From: Sorghum bicolor | Taxonomy: Eukaryota > Streptophyta > Magnoliopsida > Poales > Poaceae | Reading direction: 5' to 3' | DNA: 64,000 nt | NCBI RefSeq assembly: GCF_000003195.3 | Contig: NC_012878.2 | Span: forward strand, 57,598,629 to 57,662,628 | The notes under the pieces: generated by a model | Seen by the model: the letters and a program-made list of their open reading frames with translations, nothing else | Database searches by the model: none | What the model was told of the DNA's origin: nothing | Made by a program: the position numbers and the translations under genes | Part shown: positions 31,944 through 42,752 of the stretch, piece by piece | How positions within the stretch are numbered: the stretch's first letter is position 1 | Layout: each line of letters starts with the position of its first letter

Positions 31944-33859
31944 CTAGACAGAACTTTTTTCTTTACTGTCTTGAGAAGCTTCAGAAACCCTCCCGTTCGT
32001 GTCCTCTTCTTCCTCCAGCTTCCTCAAGGCTCCCCTCAGGCCCAAAACGATAAATAGATTGGTAAGAGTAAGCAGCGATTCCGCGCTCCCGTGCAGCCAG
32101 TCAACATTAGACAGCGAGGTTCCGTAATGAACTTTTGCTGCAACAGATATCCTTGGGTCAGTAAGTGTACACGGTGTGTATAAGCAAGAATATAAGGATG
32201 ATGAAAAATTCATGGCACGATTACCATAAATCCCAGCAGGTACTGCTCCAGGGATAAAAACCGGTGCATGAAACAACATGGAAACAATTAATTGCACTGA
32301 CATAATGTTCTGCTAGACAGCTAAATAGTCAGAAACATAACGTTACTAAATTCAAGAGGGCTATGCATAGGAATTACAGTTACACTATACAAAATTTGAA
32401 TTGCAGTTACACTATACAAAATTTGAAATGTCAGACGACTTGCAACGATCACTGTGACGGTGTGACCTTGGAATCAATTGGTCCGTAAGCTCCGATCACT
32501 AAACTAATTTAGTTTCAGGTTGCTTCCTTCTGTAGAACTTTAGACCAAGCTATACATCTCTCTAGTTAAATCTCTTCGCTTGTCTTCTCCCACCCTAGCC
32601 ATCTAACGACACTGGAATGATGGCCAGAAAGGGAAGACTGTCTCGAAAAATGAAAAGGTCGAAGATATTTGTTTCAAATAGTCCATTTTAAGACTACTGG
32701 TATTTTTGTCTGTAACCTCAAGAATAAGAAAGATAAAGATTGGTCTGCTGATTGTCCTAATACTCACTGTTTATTTGTTTCAATTGGTCCATACTATGTA
32801 AGACTACTGGTATTTTTATTTTGTTACTGAGGTTTGTATCAATGCATGTCTTTCAAACACACACAAAAAAAAAAAAGCAAAGCAACTAATATCCAGTAGC
32901 AGTACAGCACAGATCTTCACCATCCTATGCCTCACCTGATATTATATATTTCAATTTAGGATCCACAAACTTTTCTAAAAGAGATATACTGGAGTAAAAG
33001 CCTATGTGATCATATATGAGCAAGCCACTGAGATGTTCAGTTGCTTTAGACTAATTTATCCATTCCACCTATTGTTCAACCAACATATCTGTAACTTCAG
33101 TGTGGCAGCTCTACACAATGATCTAATCATGGAAGTGGAACATTAGCAAATGAAACTGAGAGACACGTTACTGCCCTGGCAGTTTCATATAACCTATCTG
33201 AATTGTGCTTACAAAAGCTGTGTATTATTTTTCATGTACATTTTATGTAGACAAGCTGAGCACTGACATACTAAAATCACCATATTGTATGTTAGAGTGC
33301 ACTTATCAGAACAATAAATCAAAGCACAATACTACTACAGTACTTACTACTGATCTACCGATGGCAATTGGAAAATCACAAATTGTGCAACAGTGCATCA
33401 CCATCCCATTTGCATAGCAGGTGCAGTCACGGGTGTGAGGAATTATTACACAATACTTCATTTGGCCAAATGCTGACAAGCGAAACTAGAGAAGAGACAG
33501 AGATGGGGATGGGAGAAGTAACGCGTACTGGTGGCGCCGACGAAGACGAGGAGGAAGTAGAAACCGAAGAGCGTGAGCCCGGGCGCGGTTTTGGACCTGG
33601 TCATGAAGTAGAGGAATCCCAGGTAGGGGAAGAGCGAGACGGCGAAGAGCTGCGACGCCACGCTCTGGGAGTCCATCGTCGGCGCCCACGGGTCCACGGG
33701 CAGCAGCCCGCACCGCACCACCCCGGCTCTCCTCAGCGCCCTTGGCCTAGTGCTGCGGCGGGTGCGCCCAATGCCATAGCCTCCGCCAAAGGCCGCCGTG
33801 GGGGGCCGCCGCGACCGTGCGCACGGGCACGGCGGCGCGCCGCAGGTGGTCGCCAGCAT
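31944..33859 (-). CDS. DUF3593 membrane protein, probably chloroplast
   Basis: Exons 33859-33529, 32242-32225 and 32137-31944 encode 180 residues. The N-terminus (about 1-60) is rich in Arg, Ala, Pro and Thr and poor in acids, fitting a plastid transit peptide. Three hydrophobic stretches follow: about 67-84, 91-116 and in the last exon around LLTLTNLFIVLGLRGAL. The conserved core IPAGIYAKVHYGTSLSNVDW and LHGSAESLL matches DUF3593, a family shared by plants and cyanobacteria with no assigned function, as I recall it. The middle exon is only 18 nt: A|TA CCT GCT GGG ATT TAT G|CA restores IPAGIYA. Without it the frame breaks and the conserved motif is lost. Intron 1 is about 1.3 kb and intron 2 is 87 bp. 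The start was chosen as the first ATG of the open frame. Confidence 0.8.
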
Positions 33860-34036
33860 TTGGGCGTGGACGCGTGGTGGGGATGGATGCTTTTGCCGAG
33901 TTTGGGTGGCTCCCGTTCCTCCCCCACCTTTCCCCGGATGATGATGCGCCTAAATGGGCCGGGTATCAGGACTCGGAGGAGACTTTCAGCCCAGTAAGAC
34001 TTCAGAGTAGGCCGTACGTTCATGGGCTGGAAAAGG

Positions 34037-34530
34037 GGGGAAAAATCCATTTTGTCTCCGTCAAATACCGGTCAACTCTAAAACCAAACATAGTTCATCA
34101 AAACCAATCACCCTAGCAGCCAACAACATGCCATGTGCATTCAGAGTTGGCGGCGGCTCTATCCAACCTCTCTTTTATAAAACCTCCCTCCGGTTTACGC
34201 AAGTAAAAAATGTCTCCCACAAACCCCACGTGACTCATTCCGCAGCCCTCCAAAACCTCTCAAAAATGATCCCTATCCCTGCAGTGTTGGCTCTTTGGCC
34301 TCCCCCTCCTCATGAGCGAAAAGGGTCTCATTGAAGTATCCGGCTATCAACCACAACACATTTGGCACTATGATCAGCCAATGTTTGCCAAGCCATCTCC
34401 CTTTGATCGGCCTAGGGTTCACCATAGACTCTAGCTTCGAGAGATGAGGGAGTAAATAAGTCTGGTTTTAGAGTTAGGGGGGAAATAATGATTTTCACGA
34501 TAGCTGGGAGAGCCAAAATGGACTTTTTTC
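34037..34530. mobile_element. Possible foldback element with degenerate arms
   Basis: The left arm has ATCCATTTTG (about 34045) and CAACTCTAAAACCA (34073-34086). The right arm has the reverse complements TGGTTTTAGAGTTA (34464-34477) and CCAAAATGGAC (to 34523). The arms are imperfect and a target duplication is not resolved. It may be an old Mutator-like MITE upstream of the DUF3593 gene. Confidence 0.45.
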
Positions 34531-35156
34531 TTAGGAAAACTATCACACGCTGCCTCTCTCATATAGTGCACTTGTTTTTTTTTAAAAAAATATTAACCTT
34601 GGCATTCTAATTTTTTCAATTAAAAAATTGAACTTTTAACCTCCATCAGTTTTTAAAATCATTTATTTTTGCACTAAGACGAATTTGGATAGCGGTTTTA
34701 TCTGATGTGATGCCACGTCAACAACAACACATCAGTTGCGAATGGGTAAATCAAACTTTTTCATAGTTTATTTCTATGGGGTTAAAATTTTATTGGTGGT
34801 TTGATATTTTTTTATTTAATATCGTTATTACATATTAATCTACTTTTGATTACAGATAATACAAAAGAAATCAACTAGATGGCCAGATTCGTAAAGTTTC
34901 CATAGGATGGTCAACGATATTTGATTTCGGGAAAAGATATCCATGACCATCAACTGGTTGTTTGTTGCCTTTGCTCACGTGATTTTTCAGCCATCTGATT
35001 TTGTCTCGCTGTTATTGAATCCATTGGATGGTTTGGTCTACTATGTTGTTTCTCTAGATCAGGAGGCCCACACACATGTCTGTACTTTTTTTTTTTGGAA
35101 TCACATTCATTTTTCCTTGTCTTCATTCGTTAAATCTTATCAGTCATAATCAATAT
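34531..35156. other. AT-rich interval without gene
   Basis: Nothing supportable in either strand. Confidence 0.4.
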
Positions 35157-35500
35157 AACTTATACTACATAACTTATTCAAATTCTCCATACAAGTTCTC
35201 ATGAAAATGTTTTTATCCTAAAAGTATGTGCTACAAGTTGACATCGACATATCAACAAGTGTTTTCATATGTAACTTATACCACCTAACTTATTCGAATA
35301 AGTTTCTCCATACAAGTTCTCATGAAAATGTTTTTATCCTAAAAGTATGTCTAGAAGTTGACATGGACATAGCAATAGTTTTTTATATCACTTATAATAC
35401 ATAGCTTATTCGAACAAGTTTCTCCATACTTGTTCAGGTAAAAATGTTTTTTATCCTAAAACTATGTGCTAGAACTTGATATAGACATAGCAAAATGCAC
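35157..35500. repeat. Three tandem copies of a roughly 116-bp unit
   Basis: Units start near 35157, 35273 and 35390. Each contains ACATAACTTATTC or a close variant, TTTCTCCATAC, GAAAATGTTTTTATCCTAAAA and TAGAAGTTGACAT or a variant. Copies 1 and 2 are more alike than copy 3. Confidence 0.8.
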
Positions 35501-35940
35501 TGTAAATCCAACATTTTCACCTGGCCAACCGGCAGACAAAGACAATAAAATTCAAGAATACGTTAGAATAAAACCCGATGGTTCAAAATTCGTGTGTTGA
35601 AAGCTGTCGAAATTCATGTTATACCAGCCGTCGATTGTTTCATGTGCTGTCAATATGCGGTTGTTGGTAGAAGACGAAACATATGATGGTAGACAGTTCT
35701 TTGATTTTTGAGTTAAAATCCGGAATCTCGCAACGATCAAAACAGTCCATTTCCCAAACATCGGACAACCGGATGTGAATGTCCATCTGCCGTCTAGGTG
35801 AAGATGTAGTAGATTCGATGGCTGGAGGATACTGATACCGATACGTCCAGATATCGTCCAGCATCACGGCCAACTGCAGTTAACTACTTCCCATAATTGG
35901 GTTAGAAACATGTTACTCTCAGTCACCATCTAAACGAGCA
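35501..35940. other. Interval without gene
   Basis: Short minus-strand frames (35552-35873) contain no recognisable domain. Nothing else supportable. Confidence 0.4.
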
Positions 35941-35962
35941 AATTGCACGCTAGCGTGCAATT
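35941..35962. repeat. 22-bp perfect palindrome
   Basis: The first half is AATTGCACGCT and the second half is its exact reverse complement, with no spacer. Partial symmetry continues outside (GAGCA on the left, TGCTC on the right). Confidence 0.85.
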
Positions 35963-36902
35963 GATGCTCCTCATGTCAAAAATACGGTGGCGTGGTGGTT
36001 GGTGCACTATATCTAGCCATTTTAGCCAATTTAATTAATGACGACAGGTCAAATATCGCAGCATAAAAAACTAATATTATTTCGTTCCTTTTTATATGCC
36101 ATATACATATCAGCTCGTGAAATATTACTATTTTTATCCATCTATTTGGGAAAAATATATAGTTTCGTAACATGAATTCTACATTATCAAAGTATTTTTA
36201 TAGCTAAAACATAAATCATGTATCATAAATTTACTTTTTAGAATGAGTCAAAGATACTCTCTCCGTTTTAAATTATAAGTCGTTTTAATATTTATGATAC
36301 TAAGTTAGTGTCATCAAACTTTTCATTAATTATATTTTCATAGTATATCTATTTGATGTCATGAATTTGTCATAAATTTTTAGAATTTTATCTATTATTA
36401 ATCCTGACCCCGTGACCCGTCAAATATCTCACTACTTTTTTTCTAATATTTGTGCTTCATTTTTTTCTCGTCAAATAAGGTATTATTACTATTACTTTGT
36501 TCTTATTATATGTGGTATTGTCAAATGTTACTGTTTTTAACCATCATTTTTTTAAAAAAAGTTATAGTTTCACAACATATAAGTCACATATTATCAATGT
36601 ATTTTTTACAGCTAAAAATATAAATCTTATATCATGAATATATTTTTAAAAAAATGTCAAAAATATTAATTAACATTTGATTTAGGACCGAACTAATAGG
36701 ACGAATATTTGCGCAAGATCGGCTATGACGCGAAACGCGTTCAATTGATATTTCACGGAGCATCCTTCCAGTTCCAGGGTGGAAACTGATTAGCTCATCT
36801 GGGACTAGGAGATTTCCCAGCTGAATCTAGCGTGATCTGGCTCGATCATTATAAACACGGCAGGCAGTAATCGTCAAGCCTCCCGCGTCGCTTGCACGAA
36901 TA
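35963..36902. other. AT-rich region upstream of the small-protein gene
   Basis: It contains a Stowaway-like phrase (CTCTCTCCGTTTTAAATTATA) near 36258 without a clear partner end, and TATCAT/TATCAA-rich text repeated near 36180-36235 and 36580-36640 (GCTAAAA, TAAATC, TATCATGAATATA) that suggests an old duplication. No gene. Confidence 0.4.
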
Positions 36903-37250
36903 ATGGGCGTAGACCGGGCCGAGGAGGCGGCGGCGGAGCACAAGAAGCCGGCGGCGCAACCGCCGTCGCCGTCGCCGTGGGACCTCGGGAGCCCACTGTA
37001 CGACGCGTTCGAGCTCGCGTCGGTGCACCGCGTCCTCGACAACCACCTGATGGCGCTGCCGTTCGCGCGGCCTCCGCGGCGCCCGTGCGACGACGACGAC
37101 GACGTGGCGGTTCTGGCGGTGGGCGTGGCGAGGAGGGCGACGGCGCGGAGCCGCCGCCGGCGCAGGCGGAGCGCCATGGGCGTGGCGAACGCCGCGACGC
37201 GGACGGGCAAGGCGGTGCTGCGCTCCATCATCTGCGGCCGGAGGCTGTGA
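36903..37250 (+). CDS. Small plant-specific protein of unknown function
   Basis: A single-exon gene of 115 residues. The centre reads PWDLGSPLYDAFELASVHRV then LDNHLMALPF, a motif I recall from small uncharacterised plant proteins with the pattern WDxGSPLYDSxELxS...MxLP. After it come an acidic run (DDDDD), an Arg-rich cluster (ARSRRRRRRS, a possible nuclear signal) and a short C-terminal segment. There is no signal peptide, membrane span or catalytic motif. Codon use is strongly GC-biased at third positions, as in neighbouring real genes. The function is unknown. The frame ends cleanly, and the conserved block sits well inside it, which argues against a chance frame. Confidence 0.7.
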   Translation: MGVDRAEEAAAEHKKPAAQPPSPSPWDLGSPLYDAFELASVHRVLDNHLMALPFARPPRRPCDDDDDVAVLAVGVARRATARSRRRRRRSAMGVANAATRTGKAVLRSIICGRRL

Positions 37251-38251
37251 CTGACTGCGGTGCGAGGACGCACCAGGAGCTGAGCCCGCCGGCGCCGGGC
37301 GTGTTCGCGCGTGCTGCCACGGCTAGCCAAGCAGCTACTGCTACGGGCTACGGCTACGGCGTCCGTGTCGCACTGCTGGGAGCAGGTGGAGCGGAGCAGG
37401 GCGATCAGGCGGGTCGTTGGGATTGGATCGATTTGGATGGAGATGGTTGGACAAAATGTTACCGTCCATCTGCAAGTTAGATTTCCATTGCCATCGGTTC
37501 CTTTTCCTTTCAGATTTCCTTTCGTTTTCGGTTCGTCATGTTGACAGCGCGCGATTATTATCTATAAATATGTATAATTGTCAGCGAACAGTGATGAAAA
37601 TACCTCGTCCGCAGGTGCGGCCAGACGTGTGTAACTGTCTTCCACAGGGAGTGTAGTTAAACACTACACCCTGTCCGAAATTTGAAGCATGCTATTAGTA
37701 ATTCGTAAGCTACATTCAGTTCTCTGAACATGTACAGTACACTGCTACAGAAACTGGCGTCTCAAATAAAGTTCAGTGAATCGATCCGGTGCCTACTGTG
37801 CGAGCTTGTGTAAGGGCCTGTTTGGGAGCGGATTGGATTTTTCATCTCCTCCAAAAATAGCTCTGGCCGGCTCGGACTATAGTTTCTCTAAAGTAGCTAA
37901 AGCATTTTGCAAAAAATGTTTAACAATATGGTTTTTAGGAGGAAGTAGCTCCGCCCTCTTGTTGGGTTTAGGGACGACAACCATTTTCTCTGATCCGTTT
38001 AGTAGGCCTTGTTGACAAGCTGTGGCCGAAGCCGCTTCTACGAGAGCTCCTGCAATTGGCTGCTTCAATATGCACATATGCATAAATGCATCCATTGACG
38101 CAACGACTCTCATCTCAAACAGCGGCCGCCGAGCCCTGGTGATGGATGGATGTATGTATCCAGTCCAGGTCTTTTCTTCATTCTATTCGTTCGCTCATTC
38201 AGTGTCTTCAGACGTTCAGAGAAAAAGTCCAACAACGGTGGTTCGGAGTTT
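37251..38251. other. 3' region of the small gene and spacer
   Basis: GC-rich to about 37450, then average. GGGCCTGTTTGGGAGCGGATT at 37815 resembles the end of a foldback element, but a matching opposite end was not found. No gene. Confidence 0.4.
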
Positions 38252-38567
38252 GGAGCACTCTCAATACACAAACTATCATAGTTTCTATAAACATTAATTA
38301 TAGTATTACCTAAGCATTTTGTTAATATGACAAGGTAGTGATTATAGATGGAGAGAGAAAAAACTGGGTCTAAGTTAGAAACCATACCTACACGAAATTC
38401 AAGACATGAAATAATATAATTGGCTGAAAATGGAGAGAGAATGAATATGATTAGATAAAAAAGTATTCTATAGAAACTATTAATTGGGAATATAGTTTCT
38501 ATATATAGTATTTATAAAAATTAATGGATATAGACACTACATGTAGTTTCTAGTATTAGGAGTGCCC
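38252..38567. mobile_element. About 316-bp MITE related to the GGGCACTC family
   Basis: It begins near GAGCACTCTCAATACACAAAC and ends ATTAGGAGTGCCC at 38567, followed by TTA. Subterminal TAGTTTCTAT phrases are inverted between the two halves. The left border is approximate. Confidence 0.55.
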
Positions 38568-38596
38568 TTAAAAGAATGAGCAGGTGGTGGTATTTA

Positions 38597-38805
38597 GGCC
38601 TTGTTTAGTTCGTGAAATTGTTTGAATTTTACTACGTTTGTATTTAATAATTCTTGTCTAACTATGAACTAACTATGCTCAAAAAAATTATTTCATAAAT
38701 TACAGATAAACTGTATAATTAATTATTTTTTATTTATTCAATGCAGGGTCCAAAATTTTAATGTGACAGAAATCTTGATAATTTTTTTTTCAACTAAACG
38801 AGTCC
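38597..38805 (-). mobile_element. Tourist-like MITE, short family (A), diverged
   Basis: From GGCCTTGTTTAGTTCG to CAACTAAACGAGTCC, 209 bp, with shortened and diverged family interior. Confidence 0.65.
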
Positions 38806-39084
38806 TCAGTATTCACACCGGAGACCGCAAGTAGCACTTGGCCGTACTTAGCTAGCGCCATTTCCGTTTCAAATGGGAACTGTTTTTCATCCCGTCTCGT
38901 CGAATATTTGGACACATACATATAGTATTGAATATAGATAAAAATAATTAATTACACCGTTTATATGTATTTTACAAGACTAATCTTTTAGATTAAATTG
39001 TTTCATGATTAAATACTAATTGTTATAATTACATATATGCTATGGTATCATAAAAACTTTTTTTTCACAAAACTAAACAATGAT
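38806..39084. mobile_element. Fragment of a MITE of the same superfamily
   Basis: It contains TCGTCGAATATTTGGACACATAC and a TATAGTATTGAATATAG block and ends CAAAACTAAACAATGA. The left terminus was not found. Confidence 0.45.
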
Positions 39085-39087
39085 TGA

Positions 39088-39329
39088 GGCCTTGTTCAGT
39101 TTCCGAAATGAAAAGTTTTCGGATACTGTCGCATTTTCGTTTTTATTTGGTAATTATTGTCCAATCATAGACTAATTAGACTCAAAAGATCCGTCTCTGT
39201 ATTTACAGTTAAACTGGGTAATTAGTTTTGTTTTTTATTTGTATTTAATGCTCTATGCATATGCCGTAAGATTTGATGTGATGTAGAATTTTAAAAACTT
39301 TTTAGTTTTGGGTAGAACTGAACGAGGCC
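39088..39329 (-). mobile_element. Tourist-like MITE, short family (A), with TGA duplication
   Basis: A 242-bp element from GGCCTTGTTCAGTTTCC to AGAACTGAACGAGGCC, flanked by TGA at 39085-39087 and 39330-39332. Both termini carry the same variant (TTCAG and its complement). Confidence 0.8.
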
Positions 39330-39332
39330 TGA

Positions 39333-40728
39333 TTATACTTTTAGAACAAGAAAAAACTACAGTTTCAGAAGAAATGCAGCTCGCTGGTCGCCAGTGGTAA
39401 GACTACCGCGCGCGCATGGGTGGAGTGCAGGATGGGTCATGTCATGGGTGATGGGTAGATGGACGTGCCCTTCCACAGCTACGAGCGTAAGGGCGGCGGT
39501 TCTTGTCCCTCACGTGCAGTTAGCATGCAGTTGACGGGCACCGGTTCTTCTTCCTCCTCCGTCTGTGCAACAAAAGAACAAATCCCTAGTCTCGGCTTCA
39601 GTTATCCCATGCCTCCTGGTCCTGGATCCATCCACCGTATACAGAACAGGGGTAAATAACCTTAAATTTAGCAACATGCCAGAGCATCGCAAATTTTTAG
39701 AGTAATGTCTGGGAGGCTAACAGGCCAACAGCTGAGCCTGTTGTTGGAGCCATTGGCCGGAGCAAGCAAAGCAACAACAGGCTGAAGAACCGTGCCTGAG
39801 AAATGTCAAAGAGCATTTCGGTTTCAGGGAACGGACGACATTCAACGGCGCCGATGGAACAGGCTGTCCATCCCGTCCCGTGTTTCCTACGGAAACCACA
39901 GATTTTAGGCCAGGTTCTCGCCATGTGCATATGTGCATATTGAACGGTTGGGATCCTATCAGCACTGTATTGTTTGACTGGTTGCCCATCTGTGTCAACA
40001 AACTAATTCTGGTTCTGCTGTTAGCTGTTGACGTTCTGTGTGACTCGTCCTCCACGGAGACTGAGGGGTGTTTGGTTAGGGGTGATAAAATTTAATAGAT
40101 ATCGTAGCATTTTTAATTTATTTAATAATTAGTGTCTAATTATAGACTAATTTAGATTTAAAAGATTCGTCTCGTAAATTGTCCTCTAGCTGTTGTTTTA
40201 GTTTTATGAATAATATATATTTAGTACTTTATGTATGCGTCCAAACATTTTATACGATGAGTGATAAAAAAATCATATGAAAGGCCTGAAATTTGGTACG
40301 TTCTAGTGAGAATGTACAATGGTGTAAGCACCTAGAGATATTTCTGAATTTCATCGTTTCATTTGTGTCACCGCTCTAGAGGGGCTGTTCGGATCCTATC
40401 TTGATAGGCAGCTCACTAGCCAGGCAAACGAGCTCAGCTCCAGCCAACTGAAATCGGAGAATCGTTTCTGGACAAGTGAGGCTCAGAAACAGAGCTCTCA
40501 GTTACTGCATGCTGGTGGCTTTTGGTGCTGCTGCTATTTGTCCGAACATTCCAACGACGGCTGTACCGTACAGTTTTTTTTTTTTTAGTTTCAGCAAAGT
40601 GAGCCCAGTTCAAGCGGCTAGTACAGTTGAGGCCACATGCCTACCGTACCATACTGCCATACCACAGCAAAACGTTGCACGTGATTGATGCAACCTGTAA
40701 TCAAGCGAGGCATCTTTCAGAAAATCAA
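39333..40728. other. Gene-poor interval
   Basis: Short frames only. A GGGGTGTTTGGTTAGGGGTGA start at 40069 with a TTTAAAAGATTCGTCTCGTAA block marks half of another MITE of this superfamily, fading near 40285. No gene. Confidence 0.4.
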
Positions 40729-40971
40729 GGCCTTGTTTAGTTCCTAAAAAATTTTACAAAATTTTTCAGATTCTCCGTCACATCGAATCTTTAGACGCAT
40801 GCATATAGTATTAAATATAGACGAAAATAAAAACTAATTACACAGTTTGGTTGGAATTGACGAGACGAATCTTTTGATTCTAGTTAGTCCATGATTGGAC
40901 AATATTTGTCAAATATAAACAAAAGTGCTACAGTGTCGATTTCCAAAAAAAAAATGGAACTAAACAAGGCC
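40729..40971 (+). mobile_element. Tourist-like MITE, short family (A), with CAA duplication
   Basis: A 243-bp element from GGCCTTGTTTAGTTCC to GGAACTAAACAAGGCC, perfect 16-bp inverted termini, flanked by CAA at 40726-40728 and 40972-40974. One of the best preserved copies and a good reference for the family. Confidence 0.9.
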
Positions 40972-41229
40972 CAAGCGGAACGAACAGGCAGGTGCGTGAG
41001 GATCGCAGAGAAAATCTTCCTCTGTTTCCTGACCCCCTGCTCTCCTCTGCACTGTTCATCAGGTCATCGGTTCAGGGTCCTGCTCGACCGAGCCTGTGCA
41101 GTGCAGACTGCAGACACGCTTCTGAAATCTGAGCCTTACGAGATTGCTTGCTTGCAGCTCTCACACAATCATCTCTTAATTACGAGTAGTACGAGCATAT
41201 TGCAGTAGCATACAAACAGAAGAGAAATA

Positions 41230-41365
41230 CTAGTACGTACGTACTAGCAAGAAACAGAGGAGATGATGATGATGACTCATAACAGTACAAGATGCTAGCT
41301 GGAATGCTTATGCATGATGACTCATAACAGTAGAAGATGCTAGCTGTAATGGAATGCTTATGCAT
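41230..41365. repeat. 18-bp palindrome and a tandem duplication
   Basis: CTAGTACGTACGTACTAG at 41230-41247 is a perfect palindrome. Units 41271-41315 and 41316-41365 repeat GATGACTCATAACAGTA and GGAATGCTTATGCAT with a 5-bp length difference. This lies in the likely 3' flank of the AP2/ERF gene. Confidence 0.8.
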
Positions 41366-41692
41366 GTAGAGATAGACAGTGAATCAGCGATCAGTCTTTA
41401 CAACTCGTCGATCAATCTGAAAACACACGACGATTCGAGTATTCAGATACTAGTACTAATCATGGCTAGCAGGCCCAGGTTTTCTTGGGCATTTTATTGC
41501 TCATGGTATCATCATCCTTCTACTAATAGTTTGTTATATATGTATATACGCTCATAATTTGAAAAAGGAACAGCACCTAGATGCGAGCTCTACGCGGGGC
41601 AGCCATGTCCAAGCAAGGACCTTGACGTCGTTTGGTCCCGGTGTCCATGGCGGTCCCGTTGATCGATCGACACGCGCCGTGCAGTTAGCCGG

Positions 41693-42601
41693 CTAGAAGT
41701 TAAGCATCTCCCAGATGAGCTCCGGGTCGAACGACGGCATCCGCTCCAGCGGGCAGTCGCCCTCGGCCGAGACCGCGCTCACGGACAGAACCCCGTCCGG
41801 CGACCCGTACGGCGTGGTTGACGTCTCGGAGGTGGTGGTAGTCGTCGTCGTCGTTGCGGCGCCCTCAGAGGCGACCGGGCGCGCGGCGGCTGGCTTGCTG
41901 CTGTTGGCACCGGAACCGGAGCGGGCGCTCTCCTTCTCCTCGCGCTGCTTGCGCGCGCGGGCGCGCTTCCGCGCCATGCGGGCGCGGATGGCCTGGATCT
42001 TGGCGTCGACGGCGGCGCGGAGCTGGCGAAGGTGGTCGGGGCAGTCCGTGTCCGGCGCGTCCATGACGCCCGGAAAGTTGAGGCGCGCGTACTCGCCGCG
42101 GAGCCTGTAGGCGGCGCGGTCGTAGGCGTGCGCCGCGGTCTCGGGGGAGTCGTAGGTGCCGAGCCACACGCGCACCCGGTTCTGCGGCAGCCGGATCTCC
42201 GCCACCCACTTGCCCCACTGCCGCTGCCGCACGCCGCGGTACAGCTTCTGCCGCAGCATGGCCGCCGCCGCCGCCGCGTCGTCGGGCGGCGCCTGGGGCT
42301 GGAACTGGAAGCTGGCCGAGGCGGCGGAGGACGACGAGGAAGAGGACGAGCATGCGGCGGCGGTGGCGGTGGCCGGCTGGTGCGTCTGTGACGCGGCGAA
42401 GTGGCGGAGGAGCTCGCACTGGCGGTAGTAGACGCTGGAGCCGAGCGGCGGGATGGTGACGGGCGGCGGGAGGTGCGAGAAGACGGTGTCGAGGGCGCTG
42501 GTGCCGCCCGGGGAGGAGAGGAGCAGCGACGACACGGCGGACCGGACCTCGCCGGGGAAGCTGCTGCCGGCCGGGGGCAGCGTGCGGAGGCTCGCGTCCA
42601 T
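41693..42601 (-). CDS. AP2/ERF transcription factor, DREB A-6 type
   Basis: An intronless gene of 302 residues. A single AP2 domain spans about 120-177, from [20 protein letters not shown] to the [11 protein letters not shown] end. Position 14 of the domain is Val (WVAEIR) and position 19 is Leu, as in RAP2.4-like members of DREB subgroup A-6 (ERF group I). The N-terminal block SAVSSLLLS...[10 protein letters not shown] and the [16 protein letters not shown] block look like group I motifs. A long Ser/Ala/Gln-rich linker and a basic stretch after the domain ([17 protein letters not shown]) follow. The C-terminal [12 protein letters not shown] is an acidic-hydrophobic motif typical of activation. 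I chose the ATG at 42601 because the in-frame ATG at 42724 lies only about 21 bp from a TATA box and would precede the transcription start. Confidence 0.87.
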   Translation of the reverse strand: MDASLRTLPPAGSSFPGEVRSAVSSLLLSSPGGTSALDTVFSHLPPPVTIPPLGSSVYYRQCELLRHFAASQTHQPATATAAACSSSSSSSSAASASFQFQPQAPPDDAAAAAAMLRQKLYRGVRQRQWGKWVAEIRLPQNRVRVWLGTYDSPETAAHAYDRAAYRLRGEYARLNFPGVMDAPDTDCPDHLRQLRAAVDAKIQAIRARMARKRARARKQREEKESARSGSGANSSKPAAARPVASEGAATTTTTTTTSETSTTPYGSPDGVLSVSAVSAEGDCPLERMPSFDPELIWEMLNF

Positions 42602-42744
42602 GGATGGGCTCCGCGTGTGGTGTGGGCACAAGTTGGAGTAATTGCGGGAGGAGGTTGTTACGGCCGTGGCGGGAAGGGCATTCTGGGGACGATCACTGAT
42701 CCTTCTGCACGGCCTGCTGATCAACCGGGCGCGCGCCAGGTGGC

Positions 42745-42752
42745 TTTAAATA
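42745..42752 (-). promoter_or_regulatory. TATA box of the AP2/ERF gene
   Basis: TATTTAAA on the minus strand, 144 bp upstream of the chosen start codon. A transcription start about 30 bp downstream (near 42715) would leave a leader of about 115 nt. Confidence 0.6.

Noticed and set aside
33458..33997. Plus-strand frame opposite DUF3593 exon 1
   Set aside because: Antisense shadow rich in Glu, Arg and Gly; the conserved protein is on the minus strand.
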